NCBI RefSeq assembly: GCF_913061305.1 | Contig: NZ_CAJXST010000001.1 | Coordinates: 364,868-428,867 of the forward strand | DNA length: 64,000 nt | DNA from: an uncultured Porticoccus sp. | Lineage (GTDB): Bacteria > Pseudomonadota > Gammaproteobacteria > Pseudomonadales > Porticoccaceae | Reading direction: 5' to 3' | In this document: positions 16,712 through 27,488 of the stretch, piece by piece | Layout of the letters: the number at the start of each line of letters is the position of its first letter | How positions within the stretch are numbered: position 1 is the first letter of the stretch | Notes under the pieces: generated by a model | What the model saw: only the letters and a program-made list of their open reading frames with translations | Told to the model about the DNA's origin: nothing | Databases searched by the model: none | Translations under genes and position numbers: made by a program

Positions 16712-18064
16712 ATGGCTGAGGAAAAAGACAGAACAACGCATTACCGGGAAGGTAGCCTGACGCTACCCGGGACTGTGATGCTGGGAACCGGCGTCATGAT
16801 AGGCGCCGGTATCTTTGCGCTGACCGGGCAGATGGCGCAGATGACGGGCGTGCTGTTTCCGCTGGCGTTTCTGGCGGCCGCCGTGATTGTCAGCTTTAGC
16901 GCCTATTCCTACATCAAAATTTCCAATGCCTATCCGTCCGCCGGTGGCATCGGCATGTATCTGCACAAAGCCTATGGTGATCGCCTGCCGACGGCGTTCA
17001 ATGCGCTGCTGATGTACTTCTCCATGGTGATTGCCCAAAGCTTTCTGGCAAGAACGTTCGGATCCTACACCATGCAGCTGTTTGGCGGTGATGAGAGCGG
17101 GCGTATGGTGCCGATCCTGGGGGTTTTCCTCCTGTTGGTCGCCTTTGTGATCAATCTGATGGGCAACCGCCTTATCGAGAGTGTTGCGTCGTTCATCGGT
17201 ATTCTGAAAATTGGAGGCATTCTGATTTTTGGTGTCGTGGGCGTCTGGATTGCCGATAGCATTTCCGTCGATTTCTCCAGCCCGGGAGAGGCCGGAACCC
17301 TGGGCAATTTCCTCGGTGCGACCGCGCTCGGGATATTGGCATTCAAAGGTTTCACAACGATTACCAACAGTGGCTCGGAGGTGAAAGACCCGCACCGCAA
17401 CGTGGGGCGTGCCATCGTGATTTCCATTGCCGCGTGCGTGGTGATCTATACCCTGGTGGGCTTTGCCGTTGCCAGCAACCTGTCGCTCTCTGAAATTATT
17501 GAAACCCGTGACTATTCACTTGCCGCCGCGGCCCGACCGGCGCTGGGGGAATACGGCGTGTGGTTTACGGTGGCCATCGCCATGATGGCCACCGCCGGCG
17601 GCATTCTCGCCAGCATCTTCGCCGTTTCGCGCATGCTGGCCATGTTGACGGAAATGAAACTGGTTCCTCACCGTCACTTTGGCATGCCGGGTAGTATCCA
17701 GAAGCACACGCTGGTGTACACCGTAGTGCTTGGCCTGGTTCTCACCGCATTCTTTGATCTCTCGCGTATTGCGGCACTGGGTATCGTGTTCTACCTGATC
17801 ATGGATATTGCCATTCATTGGGGAGTTATTCGCTATCTCCGTGAGGACGTCAAGGCCAGGGCGTGGGTGCCGGCCACGGCCATTCTTCTCGATCTGCTTG
17901 CCCTCGGAGGCTTTGTCTGGGTCAAGCTGAAAACCGACCCCTTTGTGATTGGCGTAGCCGTGGTGGCCATGCTCGTTATTGCGATTGCCGAGCAGATATT
18001 CCTGAAAAGCTCGGCGCGGGCGAGACAGCCCGAGCACGAGGAACCGCATGCACACCACCATTAA
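16712..18064 (+). CDS. APC family amino acid/polyamine permease
   Basis: A 450-residue inner-membrane transporter with about 12 hydrophobic helices. The APC signature is visible in helix 1 (GVMIGAGIFALTGQMAQ), and KGFTTITNSGSEVKDPHRN matches the family loop before helix 7. The C-terminus is His-rich (EEPHAHHH), unusual for the family and perhaps metal-linked. Substrate unknown. TGGAGGA supports the 16712 start. It lies inside the copper operon, 35 bp after copB; permeases of this kind are seen in copper/silver islands, but their role there is unclear. Confidence 0.85.
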   Translation: MAEEKDRTTHYREGSLTLPGTVMLGTGVMIGAGIFALTGQMAQMTGVLFPLAFLAAAVIVSFSAYSYIKISNAYPSAGGIGMYLHKAYGDRLPTAFNALLMYFSMVIAQSFLARTFGSYTMQLFGGDESGRMVPILGVFLLLVAFVINLMGNRLIESVASFIGILKIGGILIFGVVGVWIADSISVDFSSPGEAGTLGNFLGATALGILAFKGFTTITNSGSEVKDPHRNVGRAIVISIAACVVIYTLVGFAVASNLSLSEIIETRDYSLAAAARPALGEYGVWFTVAIAMMATAGGILASIFAVSRMLAMLTEMKLVPHRHFGMPGSIQKHTLVYTVVLGLVLTAFFDLSRIAALGIVFYLIMDIAIHWGVIRYLREDVKARAWVPATAILLDLLALGGFVWVKLKTDPFVIGVAVVAMLVIAIAEQIFLKSSARARQPEHEEPHAHHH

Positions 18065-18096
18065 AACTTGGGACTAGAACCGAGGAGCACACCATA

Positions 18097-18321
18097 ATGG
18101 AGAATCATATGTTGGGTAACACAATGTGGGCGGGACACTGGCTGTGGATGCTGATCGTTGCCGTTGTCGTCGTCATTCCGGTCTGGCGTATTTGCCAGCG
18201 CACAGGCTATCCGGGTTGGCTGGGACTCCTGATACTGTTTCCCGTCGTTAATCTCCTTTTCCTGTATTTCATAGCATTTTCGGCCTGGCCGGGAGATAAA
18301 GCCGGGGAGCATAATGGCTGA
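18097..18321 (+). CDS. Small two-helix membrane protein
   Basis: A 74-residue protein with two hydrophobic stretches, MLIVAVVVVIPVWRIC and GLLILFPVVNLLFLYFIAF, separated by QRTGYPGWLG. The P-G-W-x-G-L hairpin resembles small DUF805/TM2-like proteins. AGGAG lies 10 nt upstream of the chosen ATG. Function unknown; it is co-oriented with the copper operon, 32 bp after the permease gene. Confidence 0.6.
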   Translation: MENHMLGNTMWAGHWLWMLIVAVVVVIPVWRICQRTGYPGWLGLLILFPVVNLLFLYFIAFSAWPGDKAGEHNG

Positions 18322-18392
18322 GCACCGGCATGCTCACTTACCGCCGTCGGCCGATAAGACCACTTGTTGGAATCATCGAGGATAGATTCAGT

Positions 18393-18851
18393 ATGGAAGT
18401 CAAAACATTTTATAATCTGATCGAATGGACCCGTGAATTACACGCGAAATTGGCAACATGCCTCGCCCATTGTGCTTCCCGTCACGATGATGAGCGGGCC
18501 TCAATGCTGCTTGAGTATCTGGCGTCTCACGAAACCGAAATGGAGAAAATGGTTGCGGCCTTCGAGCGGCAGGCCGATCCTAAGGCTGTTCACACATATG
18601 TGTATGATTACATACCCCATAATCCCATTACGACACATCTGGTTTGTGATGATCACTACGCCAAGCTGGATGCCGGTGCGATCAGTACGGAAGTCTTCGA
18701 TTTTCACGAGCAAATTATCGATCTTTACCAATCGCTCGTGGGTAAGGCGGAAATTCGGGAAGCCGCGGAACTTGTGCAATCACTGCTGGCTATGGAAGAA
18801 CACGAAACCAAGCGCTTGGTCCGGCAGATAGAGCGAATGGACGACCTGTAG
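18393..18851 (+). CDS. Ferritin-like helical protein
   Basis: A 152-residue, helix-rich soluble protein. Repeated E/H positions (HETEMEKMVAAFERQ, FDFHEQIIDLYQ, MEEHETKRLVRQIERM) suggest a four-helix bundle of the rubrerythrin/ferritin-like or DUF892-like type that could bind a metal pair. I cannot assign a named family. ATG at 18393 is chosen since the recognisable helices start there; an in-frame ATG at 18330 would overlap the preceding intergenic sequence. Last gene of the copper operon, tail to tail with merR. Confidence 0.55.
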   Translation: MEVKTFYNLIEWTRELHAKLATCLAHCASRHDDERASMLLEYLASHETEMEKMVAAFERQADPKAVHTYVYDYIPHNPITTHLVCDDHYAKLDAGAISTEVFDFHEQIIDLYQSLVGKAEIREAAELVQSLLAMEEHETKRLVRQIERMDDL

Positions 18852-18920
18852 GCAGAGAAAAGGGCCCTCATCAATCGAGGTGACCGTCGGAATGTGTATC
18901 CAGCTTAGCCAAGCGCCAGA

Positions 18921-19346
18921 TTAGTCACAACAACCACGGCCCCCTGTATGCAGTGACGCAATGAGCGGGCACGTGATATCGCCCTCATGTACATGGCATC
19001 GATCGACCATTTCCTGCAATGCCGTTTCAATTTTTTTCAGCCTGTTGATCTTCTCCCTTACATTCCGCAATTTATCCTCGGCAAGCGCGCTGGCTTCCTG
19101 ACAATGGGTGCCATCTTCCAGCCGAAGCAGGTTGGCGATTTCATCGAGGCTGAAGCCCAGCCGTTGCGCCGTTTTCACGAACGTCAATCGGTCAATATCG
19201 GCGGAGCCATAGCGCCGGATGCCGCCTGGAGGACGCTCGGGTATGGCTACCAGGCCCCGGCGCTGGTAATAGCGGATGGTTTCGACATGCACCTGAGCCG
19301 CCTTCGCCAAACCGCCGATGGTCAGTGAGTTTACTGTGTTCTGCAT
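18921..19346 (-). CDS. merR: Mercury-responsive regulator MerR
   Basis: A 141-residue MerR-family activator/repressor of the mer operon. The N-terminal helix-turn-helix reads [20 protein letters not shown]. The three mercury-ligand cysteines of MerR are present: THCQEA, DRCHVH and ITCPLI (C82, C117 and C126 in the family). The extra C-terminal CC is seen in some MerR proteins. ATG at 19346 is preferred; a TTG at 19367 would lie in the operator. It diverges from merTPA across the mer operator. Confidence 0.93.
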   Translation of the reverse strand: MQNTVNSLTIGGLAKAAQVHVETIRYYQRRGLVAIPERPPGGIRRYGSADIDRLTFVKTAQRLGFSLDEIANLLRLEDGTHCQEASALAEDKLRNVREKINRLKKIETALQEMVDRCHVHEGDITCPLIASLHTGGRGCCD

Positions 19347-19351
19347 ATGAC

Positions 19352-19382
19352 TTGACTCCGTAGCCAACTACGGAAGTAACCT
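19352..19382 (+). promoter_or_regulatory. mer operator-promoter
   Basis: TTGACT (19352-19357) and TAACCT (19377-19382) are spaced by 19 bp, the long spacer that MerR needs to untwist. The spacer holds the dyad CTCCGTAG-CCA-CTACGGAAG, matching the classical mer operator. It drives merTPA and overlaps the merR control region. Confidence 0.9.
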
Positions 19383-19419
19383 TACGCCAACAGCCAATGT
19401 CATGAAAGGAGCAAGCGAT

Positions 19420-19770
19420 ATGTCATCACAGAAATCCGGGCGTGCTCCCCTGGCAGTCGGAGGAATTGCCGGGGTCCTGGCATCAATCTGCTGTCTCGGG
19501 CCTCTGGTACTGATTACCCTGGGCGTCTCCGGCGCCTGGATCGGTAACCTGACCGTTTTGGAGCCCTATCGGCCACTATTTATCGGCATTGCGCTGGTCG
19601 CCATGTTCTTTGCCTGGCGCCGAATCTTTCGGCCTCCGAAAAGCTGCCAGCCGGAGGATGCCTGCGCCGCCCGACAAGTTCGGTTGGCCTATAAGGTGTT
19701 CTTCTGGGTGGTATCGGTGCTGATACTGATCGCTTTGGTCTTCCCCTACGTCCTGCCCTGGTTTTATTGA
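19420..19770 (+). CDS. merT: Mercuric transport protein MerT
   Basis: A 116-residue inner-membrane Hg(II) importer, the family's usual length. Three hydrophobic helices are visible. The vicinal cysteines in the first helix (SICCLGP) and the cytoplasmic pair in KSCQPEDACA are conserved and pass Hg(II) inward to MerA. GGAG lies 8 nt upstream of ATG 19420. First gene of merTPA. Confidence 0.95.
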   Translation: MSSQKSGRAPLAVGGIAGVLASICCLGPLVLITLGVSGAWIGNLTVLEPYRPLFIGIALVAMFFAWRRIFRPPKSCQPEDACAARQVRLAYKVFFWVVSVLILIALVFPYVLPWFY

Positions 19771-19784
19771 TTGGAGACTGACTT

Positions 19785-21484
<1,700 letters not shown>

Positions 21485-21584
21485 GATTAACAAGTGTCCA
21501 GCTGTTTCAGTGCCTTGGCTACTTCATCCGCCTTGAGGATGTTTTAGTCCCATCGCCTCACGGTTTAAAAGAGACGTTTTCTGA
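21485..21584. other. Junction after merA with a possible gene-end remnant
   Basis: About 100 bp between merA and the convergent ATP-grasp gene. On the minus strand 21491-21544 reads NILKADEVAKALKQLDTC and a stop, but an in-frame stop lies immediately upstream. It could be the cut end of a gene left at a recombination junction. I cannot name the parent gene. Confidence 0.3.
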
Positions 21585-22859
21585 TTAATCTTTAAGGAGC
21601 AAAGGCGCAAAGCCGCCGCCGGGCGTACGAAAATTGGTGGTCTGTCCCCGATACAGCCTTGCCGCAGCCAGGAGCAGGGTGCCGCGATAGGTATACAGGC
21701 GCACGTCAACCTTTAGCTTCTCCCGCTCACCATCGACCAGAACCAGGCGCTCGGAAGGCGGCACATAGGCCTGAGCGATATAGTCGCTTTCGAGAATCCG
21801 GGCAAAGGTGCTTTTGGTGAGCTTGCTGCCCCGGTACACGCCCTTGCTGCCGTGGCCGGCCACCGGTTTGAAGAACCACTGTCGCCGTTCCCGCCACAGA
21901 TCCTCGCCGTTACTGGCGGTGACCTGTACGGTGCGTGGAATGCCACGGCGGAGTAATTGGGCGTTTTCAGGGCTCAAACCCCAACCCATAAGCGTTGTGT
22001 GATCCGACAATACCGCCAGGTTGCGCTTGTCCGCCAACAGGGCATGGACAAAGGGGTTGGGGGTTATGACGGCGCCGCCGTCCAGCCAGGCCGAACGCAA
22101 GGCGGCGTGTTCGGGGGTTTCGAGCCCGAAGTCGACCAAACGGTTGTAAACCAGGTCGATTCGCTTGTCACCAGCGTATAACGCGCCCGACGCATATTTG
22201 AGATCAGTGGGGGAGAGAATGACGGTGTCGATACCGTTACTTTGCAGGAGCTGCTGCGCCAACCTGAACTCAGGGTAGAGATGCTGCTCGTCAGGCCGAT
22301 CATCGACGATCGCTATGCTCTCCGGACGTCCGCTGCCCTGCTGGGCGCGCCATTCACTTTCGAACTGGGCGATCACCGCAGTGTCGAAGTCTTCGGCCCA
22401 GGAGGCTCGCGTAGCGCCACCGCAGCAGGGCAGTTGGGCCCGTGCCAGCACGGCATTGAGGAACGCGCCCCCCGCGTTGGTATTGACTTCGATGAGGCGG
22501 GGTCCCTCCACGCCAAGATGGAAATCATAGCCCATAAAGGCGCCAGCGGGTCCGGGGTTGATCATGGCATTCTGCGGGGCCCAGGACAGTACCCGTCGCC
22601 GATAGTCGGGGAGGGCGGCAGCGGCCTCCAGGGCCTGAACAATGGCCAGCATGTGGTCCAATTCCCGACCGGGAACGAAGACGGCGGCATTGGAAAAGAG
22701 TTGCTGCCAGGCCGTGCTGGACAGGATTTCGTCGGCGTTGTCCCCCAGCTGACTAGCGAGATTGGCAACGACTGCTGGCCGATCGAGGGTGACGCAGACA
22801 CAGTGCTGGTTCAGTCTTTCCGCTTCGGTCTGTTCCGGCGTTTCATCGGTGGGTTGCAA
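21585..22859 (-). CDS. ATP-grasp-like protein of unknown function
   Basis: A 424-residue protein with features of an ATP-grasp ligase: RLIEVNTNAGGAFLN in the N-terminal half and WFFKPVAGHGSKGVYRGSKL with DVRLYTYRGTLLLAAARLYRG in the C-terminal half, resembling ATP- and Mg-binding elements. The order suggests a glutathione-synthetase or glutathionylspermidine-like arrangement, but I cannot name the substrate. The start is TTG at 22859, supported by AGAGGA 6 nt upstream and no other early start. It is divergent from the phospholipase D-like gene. Confidence 0.6.
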   Translation of the reverse strand: MQPTDETPEQTEAERLNQHCVCVTLDRPAVVANLASQLGDNADEILSSTAWQQLFSNAAVFVPGRELDHMLAIVQALEAAAALPDYRRRVLSWAPQNAMINPGPAGAFMGYDFHLGVEGPRLIEVNTNAGGAFLNAVLARAQLPCCGGATRASWAEDFDTAVIAQFESEWRAQQGSGRPESIAIVDDRPDEQHLYPEFRLAQQLLQSNGIDTVILSPTDLKYASGALYAGDKRIDLVYNRLVDFGLETPEHAALRSAWLDGGAVITPNPFVHALLADKRNLAVLSDHTTLMGWGLSPENAQLLRRGIPRTVQVTASNGEDLWRERRQWFFKPVAGHGSKGVYRGSKLTKSTFARILESDYIAQAYVPPSERLVLVDGEREKLKVDVRLYTYRGTLLLAAARLYRGQTTNFRTPGGGFAPLLLKD

Positions 22860-22932
22860 GTGCTGTCCTCTATTTCCTTTTACGCTGGCCTGCGGTTACT
22901 GCGCACGCCAACAGGCATTGGTTTGTGGCACC

Positions 22933-24093
22933 ATGAGATTACCGTTACCGAGCCCCAGCATCAAACCCAATGCCATGCCTATGACAGCGGACAGTAAGCC
23001 CGAAACTCAAACACTCGTCGCCGAGTGCGCCGGTAACGACATTCAGGTATTTGTCGAGGGAGACGTCCTGTTTGACGCCATGCTTTCCGATTTTGCCACG
23101 GCGCAACGGCGAGTCTGGCTGGAATCTTATATTTTTGCCGACGACGCCGTAGGGCGGGAATTCATGAAGGTCCTCAGCGATTGCAGCCGGCGTGGTCTGG
23201 ATGTGCGCGTGAGGGTCGATGCTGTGGGCTCGCATTTCGGCTTCTCCGGCGGGTCGGCTCACAGTTTGAAGGCAGCGGGCGTCAAATTTATCTGGTGCCA
23301 CCCCTGGCAGTGGCGAAAACCCTGGCTGTTTCACCGTCGCAATCATCGCAAGCTCGCCGTGGTCGACGACCGGGTCGCGTACCTGGGCGGCTTCAACATC
23401 ACGGCGCTCAACTCGCGGCGAATTTCCGGGGAAGCCCGCTGGCGCGATACGCACTTCCGCCTCTGTGGCCCGGTGGTTGACGATGCCCGCAGAGCGTATG
23501 AATCCTTTGGAAGGGGTGATCTGAAGTGGCGGTGTGGTGACGACCAGGACGGGATTCAGCTGCTCACCAATCACGGCCATGCCTGTCGTTTTCGCCTGCG
23601 CTGCCATCTGAAAGACCGTTTCAAGTCAGCGCGCAAACGGGTGTGGCTGACGACGCCTTATTTTGTGCCGGATTCGGGAACCCAGCGTGACCTGTGCCGG
23701 GCGGCAGTGGATGGTGTCGATGTCAGAGTGCTGGTGCCGGGAAAGAGCGATGTGCCCTTCGTTCAGTGGGCTGCGCGAGCGGCCTATTCCAGTTTGCTGG
23801 CGTCAGGTATCCGGATATTTGAATATCAGCCCCGTGTACTGCACGCCAAGACCCTGATCGTGGATGACGACTGGAGCACGGTGGGAACAGCCAACTTTGA
23901 CTACCGAAGCCTGTTCATCAATTACGAACTCAATCTGGCGGCAGAGTGCCACGCGCTGAATACCGCCCTGGCGACTCTCTTCGAGAACGATCTGAACGAG
24001 TCGCTGGAGGTCCGCCAACAACCTTGGTCGCGGCGGCCGTTGAGCGCTAGAATGGCTGAATTCATCGGCTGGAGTGCGAGACATTGGCTTTGA
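22933..24093 (+). CDS. Phospholipase D-like / cardiolipin synthase family protein
   Basis: A PLD-superfamily protein with two HKD motifs: HRKLAVVDDRVAYLGGFN and HAKTLIVDDDWSTVGTANFD. This matches cardiolipin synthases of the ClsB type, which join two phosphatidyl units at the membrane. Residues between the motifs follow the usual PLD order (WRDTHFRLCGPVV; VWLTTPYFVPD). There is no clear N-terminal membrane segment, again like ClsB. Start uncertain: ATG at 22933 is the first outside the divergent gene, and 22975 or 22981 are alternatives without a better ribosome site. Confidence 0.8.
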   Translation: MRLPLPSPSIKPNAMPMTADSKPETQTLVAECAGNDIQVFVEGDVLFDAMLSDFATAQRRVWLESYIFADDAVGREFMKVLSDCSRRGLDVRVRVDAVGSHFGFSGGSAHSLKAAGVKFIWCHPWQWRKPWLFHRRNHRKLAVVDDRVAYLGGFNITALNSRRISGEARWRDTHFRLCGPVVDDARRAYESFGRGDLKWRCGDDQDGIQLLTNHGHACRFRLRCHLKDRFKSARKRVWLTTPYFVPDSGTQRDLCRAAVDGVDVRVLVPGKSDVPFVQWAARAAYSSLLASGIRIFEYQPRVLHAKTLIVDDDWSTVGTANFDYRSLFINYELNLAAECHALNTALATLFENDLNESLEVRQQPWSRRPLSARMAEFIGWSARHWL

Positions 24094-24211
24094 AACTGAG
24101 TTCAGCCTCACGCTAATGTTATTCGCAGCACTGGCGAAATCTTAATGGACTGTGAATACTCCAGCGGCTGAAAGCCGATGGCGGGATCATCAAATTGAGG
24201 AGAAACGTGGC

Positions 24212-24694
24212 ATGTATGCAAAGTTAATAAATCCATTGGCCAGAATCACCTTACTGTTGGGGAGCCTGATGATCTTCAACTCAGTCGCAGCGAAAGATGT
24301 CACCGGGAACTTCCAGGTTGCCGACGGCGTGGCGATCTACATTGGCCTGATGCCGGCCCAGGTCGTTCAGGGCCACCCGGCCGCCCATGAGGAAAGTCGC
24401 ATGCATGGCGGCGTGCCCGGTGGGGGCTCTCCTGTGCATTTGGTGGTGACACTGTTCGACGATGCCACAGGTCAGCGTATCACGGAGGCGTTCGTGAAGG
24501 CGGAGGTTGTGGAACTGGGCCTGACGCCCCAACGCAAGGAGCTGGAGATGATGCACATCGCCGATACCGTCAGCTATGGCAATTATTTCTCATTGAGAAG
24601 CGAGGGTCCCTACCGTATTCGGTTGAAAATACGGCTGCCGGAGCGGGAAAAGGTTGTCGAGGCAACTTTTAGCCACAATCACAAACCCAAATGA
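24212..24694 (+). CDS. Exported protein, possible YtkA/CopC-like fold
   Basis: A 160-residue exported protein. The signal peptide (LARITLLLGSLMIFNSVAA, cut before KDVTG) is clear and GGAG precedes ATG 24212. The mature domain has beta-rich spacing with HLVVTLFDDATGQRITEAFVK, reminiscent of YtkA/FixH-like Ig domains, and His/Met clusters HPAAHEESRMHGG and SHNHK that could bind metal. I do not recognise a named family. It is convergent with the BCCT gene. Confidence 0.5.
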   Translation: MYAKLINPLARITLLLGSLMIFNSVAAKDVTGNFQVADGVAIYIGLMPAQVVQGHPAAHEESRMHGGVPGGGSPVHLVVTLFDDATGQRITEAFVKAEVVELGLTPQRKELEMMHIADTVSYGNYFSLRSEGPYRIRLKIRLPEREKVVEATFSHNHKPK

Positions 24695-24710
24695 ATACGG
24701 TTCAAATGGG

Positions 24711-26369
24711 CTAGCTGTCGCACTTCAACGCGGGACATTCCTCCGGGGCGGTTGGATGAATCTCCTCTTCTTCCCGGCGCTCCGCTTCCCGCTCGGATTC
24801 CCGCATCAGCCATTGTTCCATTCGGGTATGGAGCAGTTGATGCTTTTCCTCCCGCCGCCTGATTTCCGCAGCGAGGTCTTTGTGAAGGGAGAATGCCATC
24901 AGCACCATCAGCAACATAAAGGGGAACGCGGCGATAATGGATACGGTTCGCAGCCCGTTCAGGCCACCGCTCAGCAACAGGACGGAAGCCATGAGTAGCT
25001 GAAGAGCTCCCCAGAGGATGCGAACAAACCGTGTCGGCGTCAGAACCCCTTTGGAGGTGAACATGCCTAGCACAAAGGTGGCGGAATCCGCAGAAGTCAC
25101 CACGAACATGGAGACCAGGGCCACGGTCAGGATGGCCGCGAACCCGCCCCAGGGCAGTTGATCGAGAAGCACGTAAAGACCGGCCGGCACTTCTTTCGAC
25201 ACGGCATCCGCAATGGCGATGCCGTCGAACAAGTCGAAGTAGATGGCGGAGCCACCGAAGGTGGCAAACCACAACATGCTGAGACCCACGGGAACGATCA
25301 TCACGCCCAGGACGAACTCACGGACGGTTCTGCCCCTGGAAATCCTGGCAATGAAACTGCCCACGAAGGGTGCCCAGCTCAATCCCCAGGCCCAGTAGAA
25401 TATGGTCCACTGCTCCACCCAGTGTTCGTGGGAATAGGGCGTGGTTACCAGGCTCATCTCGATGATATTGCCCAGGTACTCGCCCATCGTCTGGGTGAGT
25501 TCGCCGAAGATAAAGCCGGTGGGTCCCGTGGCAAGTACAAAGACCAACAGCCCAGCGGCGAGCACCATATTGGCGTTGCTGAGATAGCGAATCCCCATGT
25601 TGAGGGGTGTCATTGCCGAAATGATGAATAGGGTTGCGAGTCCCCCGAGAATGTAGAATTGTGAGGTCGTCGAGTAGGCGGCTACGCCCAGATTGGCCAG
25701 TCCGCTGTTGACCTGAAGCGCCCCGAGGCCCAGGGTCGTGGCGACGCCGAATACAGTGGAGATCACCGCCAGGATATCGACGATGCCACCCCAACCCCGG
25801 TCCACCCGATCGCCCAGTAATGGGCGGAAGCTTTCGCTGATCAAGCCGCGACTGTTGTGACGAAAACGCACATAGGCAATAGCCAGCCCCACCAGCGTGA
25901 AGTTCGCCCACTGGTGGAATCCCCAATGAAAGAACGCGTAGCGCATTCCCAGCTGCGCCGCTTCGGCAGTACGGGGTTCGGCAAGGCCAAGGGGAGGGTC
26001 ATTGAAATGCATCATCGGCTCGGCCACGCCCCAGAAAACCAGCCCGACACCCATCCCGCCGGAAAAAATCATCGCCAGCCAGCTGTTGAAGGAAAATTCC
26101 GGTGCTTCGTCCTCCGCTCCCAGGCGAATGCTTCCAGATTTGGAAAAGGCGAGAAACAGGACAAACAGCACAAAGCCGGTGGTTGCCACCAGATACATCC
26201 AGCCGAGATTCCTGGCGGTGAGATCGAGAATTTGCTGGGCCGTGGATTCCACAGCGTCGGGATACAGTGCGGCGGTGGTGACGAAAGCGGTGATAATCAA
26301 TACGGAGACGTAGAACACCAGTCCCACATCACCCAGATACTCCCTCAGAAATATCGTTAACCTGTTCAT
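24711..26369 (-). CDS. BCCT family transporter (betaine/choline/carnitine type)
   Basis: A 552-residue, 12-helix transporter for quaternary ammonium or zwitterionic osmolytes. The BCCT landmarks are visible: GGMGVGLVFWGVAEPMMHF early, and the aromatic-box segment IFYWAWGLSWAPFVGSFIARISRGRTVREF. The C-terminal tail is charged and helical (MRESEREAERREEEE), as in osmosensing members. ATG at 26369 is chosen since the conserved N-terminus starts there; 26429 is in frame but poorly supported. Substrate not determinable. Confidence 0.9.
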   Translation of the reverse strand: MNRLTIFLREYLGDVGLVFYVSVLIITAFVTTAALYPDAVESTAQQILDLTARNLGWMYLVATTGFVLFVLFLAFSKSGSIRLGAEDEAPEFSFNSWLAMIFSGGMGVGLVFWGVAEPMMHFNDPPLGLAEPRTAEAAQLGMRYAFFHWGFHQWANFTLVGLAIAYVRFRHNSRGLISESFRPLLGDRVDRGWGGIVDILAVISTVFGVATTLGLGALQVNSGLANLGVAAYSTTSQFYILGGLATLFIISAMTPLNMGIRYLSNANMVLAAGLLVFVLATGPTGFIFGELTQTMGEYLGNIIEMSLVTTPYSHEHWVEQWTIFYWAWGLSWAPFVGSFIARISRGRTVREFVLGVMIVPVGLSMLWFATFGGSAIYFDLFDGIAIADAVSKEVPAGLYVLLDQLPWGGFAAILTVALVSMFVVTSADSATFVLGMFTSKGVLTPTRFVRILWGALQLLMASVLLLSGGLNGLRTVSIIAAFPFMLLMVLMAFSLHKDLAAEIRRREEKHQLLHTRMEQWLMRESEREAERREEEEIHPTAPEECPALKCDS

Positions 26370-26491
26370 AGAGGGCTCACTTGCTGTTGCATGGAAATGA
26401 ATGACGGGATTCAGTAAAATGCCCAACAACCTGCGAATAATGAACGGATGTTTTCAGGCGGCACGTTCGATCCACAATGGCTATCATGCAA

Positions 26492-26773
26492 TCAATTGCC
26501 GCCTCTGGAGAACCAGCGGTACAAGGGAACGAACAAAACCGCGAAATACCAACCGTATAAATAGGCTTCAACCAAGCCAATCAAAAAGCCGGACCACGTA
26601 AGCCATTCGAAGCCAGGCAATAACGGAGCCCACGCCTCGTACATACGCATCTGTGCCGGGGCGAGCAGGCCAAAGCCCACGCACAGCAGGTAGCTGATGA
26701 CCAGCACTAACGACAGTGTGTTGCCTAATGGGGCTGTACACAAACGGATACCCGGTGCGCTCGAATTATCCAT
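26492..26773 (-). CDS. DUF5676 family membrane protein
   Basis: A 93-residue protein with two membrane helices matching the DUF5676 family: LVLVISYLLCVGFGLL, then EAWAPLLPGFEWLTWSGFLIG and VEAYLYGWYFAVLFVPLYRWF. The LLPGF-x-WLTW-x-SF-x-LG segment is characteristic. Function unknown; the family recurs in metal-resistance islands. It is upstream of and co-oriented with the BCCT gene, 122 bp away. Confidence 0.75.
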   Translation of the reverse strand: MDNSSAPGIRLCTAPLGNTLSLVLVISYLLCVGFGLLAPAQMRMYEAWAPLLPGFEWLTWSGFLIGLVEAYLYGWYFAVLFVPLYRWFSRGGN

Positions 26774-26914
26774 AACGTATTTCCTCTGTTGGTTGTCGTA
26801 ATAAATGGACTTTTTCCATTATCGCCCCTGCGTTGACGGGCGTGTTTTGTCAATGTGTCTGGCTCAAGCTAGTGACTTTCCTTAAATGTCCTGCCTGTCA
26901 ATATTTTGAGGCAG

Positions 26915-27427
26915 TTAGCCTGAGTTGTGGAACTGAAGAGCGACGTGGCCGAGCATATGCCGCCTCGCCAGCCACATTATCAACGGCGGCAACAGCAGCC
27001 ACTGCAGCAACGGGGCAAGGCCCACGCCCAGCAGCGGGATGATCGGCATGGAATCCGCGTATGTCCATCGTTCCAGCGGGCCCGTCGCCAGCCACTCCAG
27101 GACGACGGTCACGATGAGAGCCGTGATAACCAGGATGACGGCTGGCTTCCGTTCGCGCTCAAGGAGCCAGTGCCGATTTCCAGAGATGATTGATGCCAGC
27201 CAGAAACTGGCCAATAGTATCAAGACATCGCCGCCCGTAGCCTGTATACACAACCAAACCACCGAGCCGTGAGATGCCGCCGCGAATCCGGTGAACCAAG
27301 GTACCTGAAGCATCTCCCAAACGAAATGCGTCAGAAAACCGAACCCCGCCAGTGGCAGCTCCGGAATGCGCGGATTGCGTCTATGTTCCGGGATGGTAAA
27401 TGTCCCTTGGCGTATTCGTTCGATCAC
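26915..27427 (-). CDS. Hypothetical four-helix membrane protein
   Basis: A 170-residue membrane protein with about four hydrophobic segments and no named family I can recognise. FGFLTHFVWEMLQVPWF near the N-terminus contains a conserved-looking H-x3-E pair, and TYADSMPIIPLLGVGLAPLLQW lies near the end. The start is GTG at 27427 with GGAG 7 nt upstream. Its position just past the EamA gene suggests co-transcription with the salvage operon, across a 61-bp gap. Confidence 0.5.
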   Translation of the reverse strand: MIERIRQGTFTIPEHRRNPRIPELPLAGFGFLTHFVWEMLQVPWFTGFAAASHGSVVWLCIQATGGDVLILLASFWLASIISGNRHWLLERERKPAVILVITALIVTVVLEWLATGPLERWTYADSMPIIPLLGVGLAPLLQWLLLPPLIMWLARRHMLGHVALQFHNSG

Positions 27428-27488
27428 ACGTTGCTCCGTTGTAGGTTTCTCCGATCAGTCCATTTGCAGGGAGTATTGGTTGCAGCGA

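Noticed and set aside
18921..19367. Longer MerR start at TTG 19367
   Set aside because: It would place the start codon inside the mer operator; ATG 19346 matches other MerR proteins.
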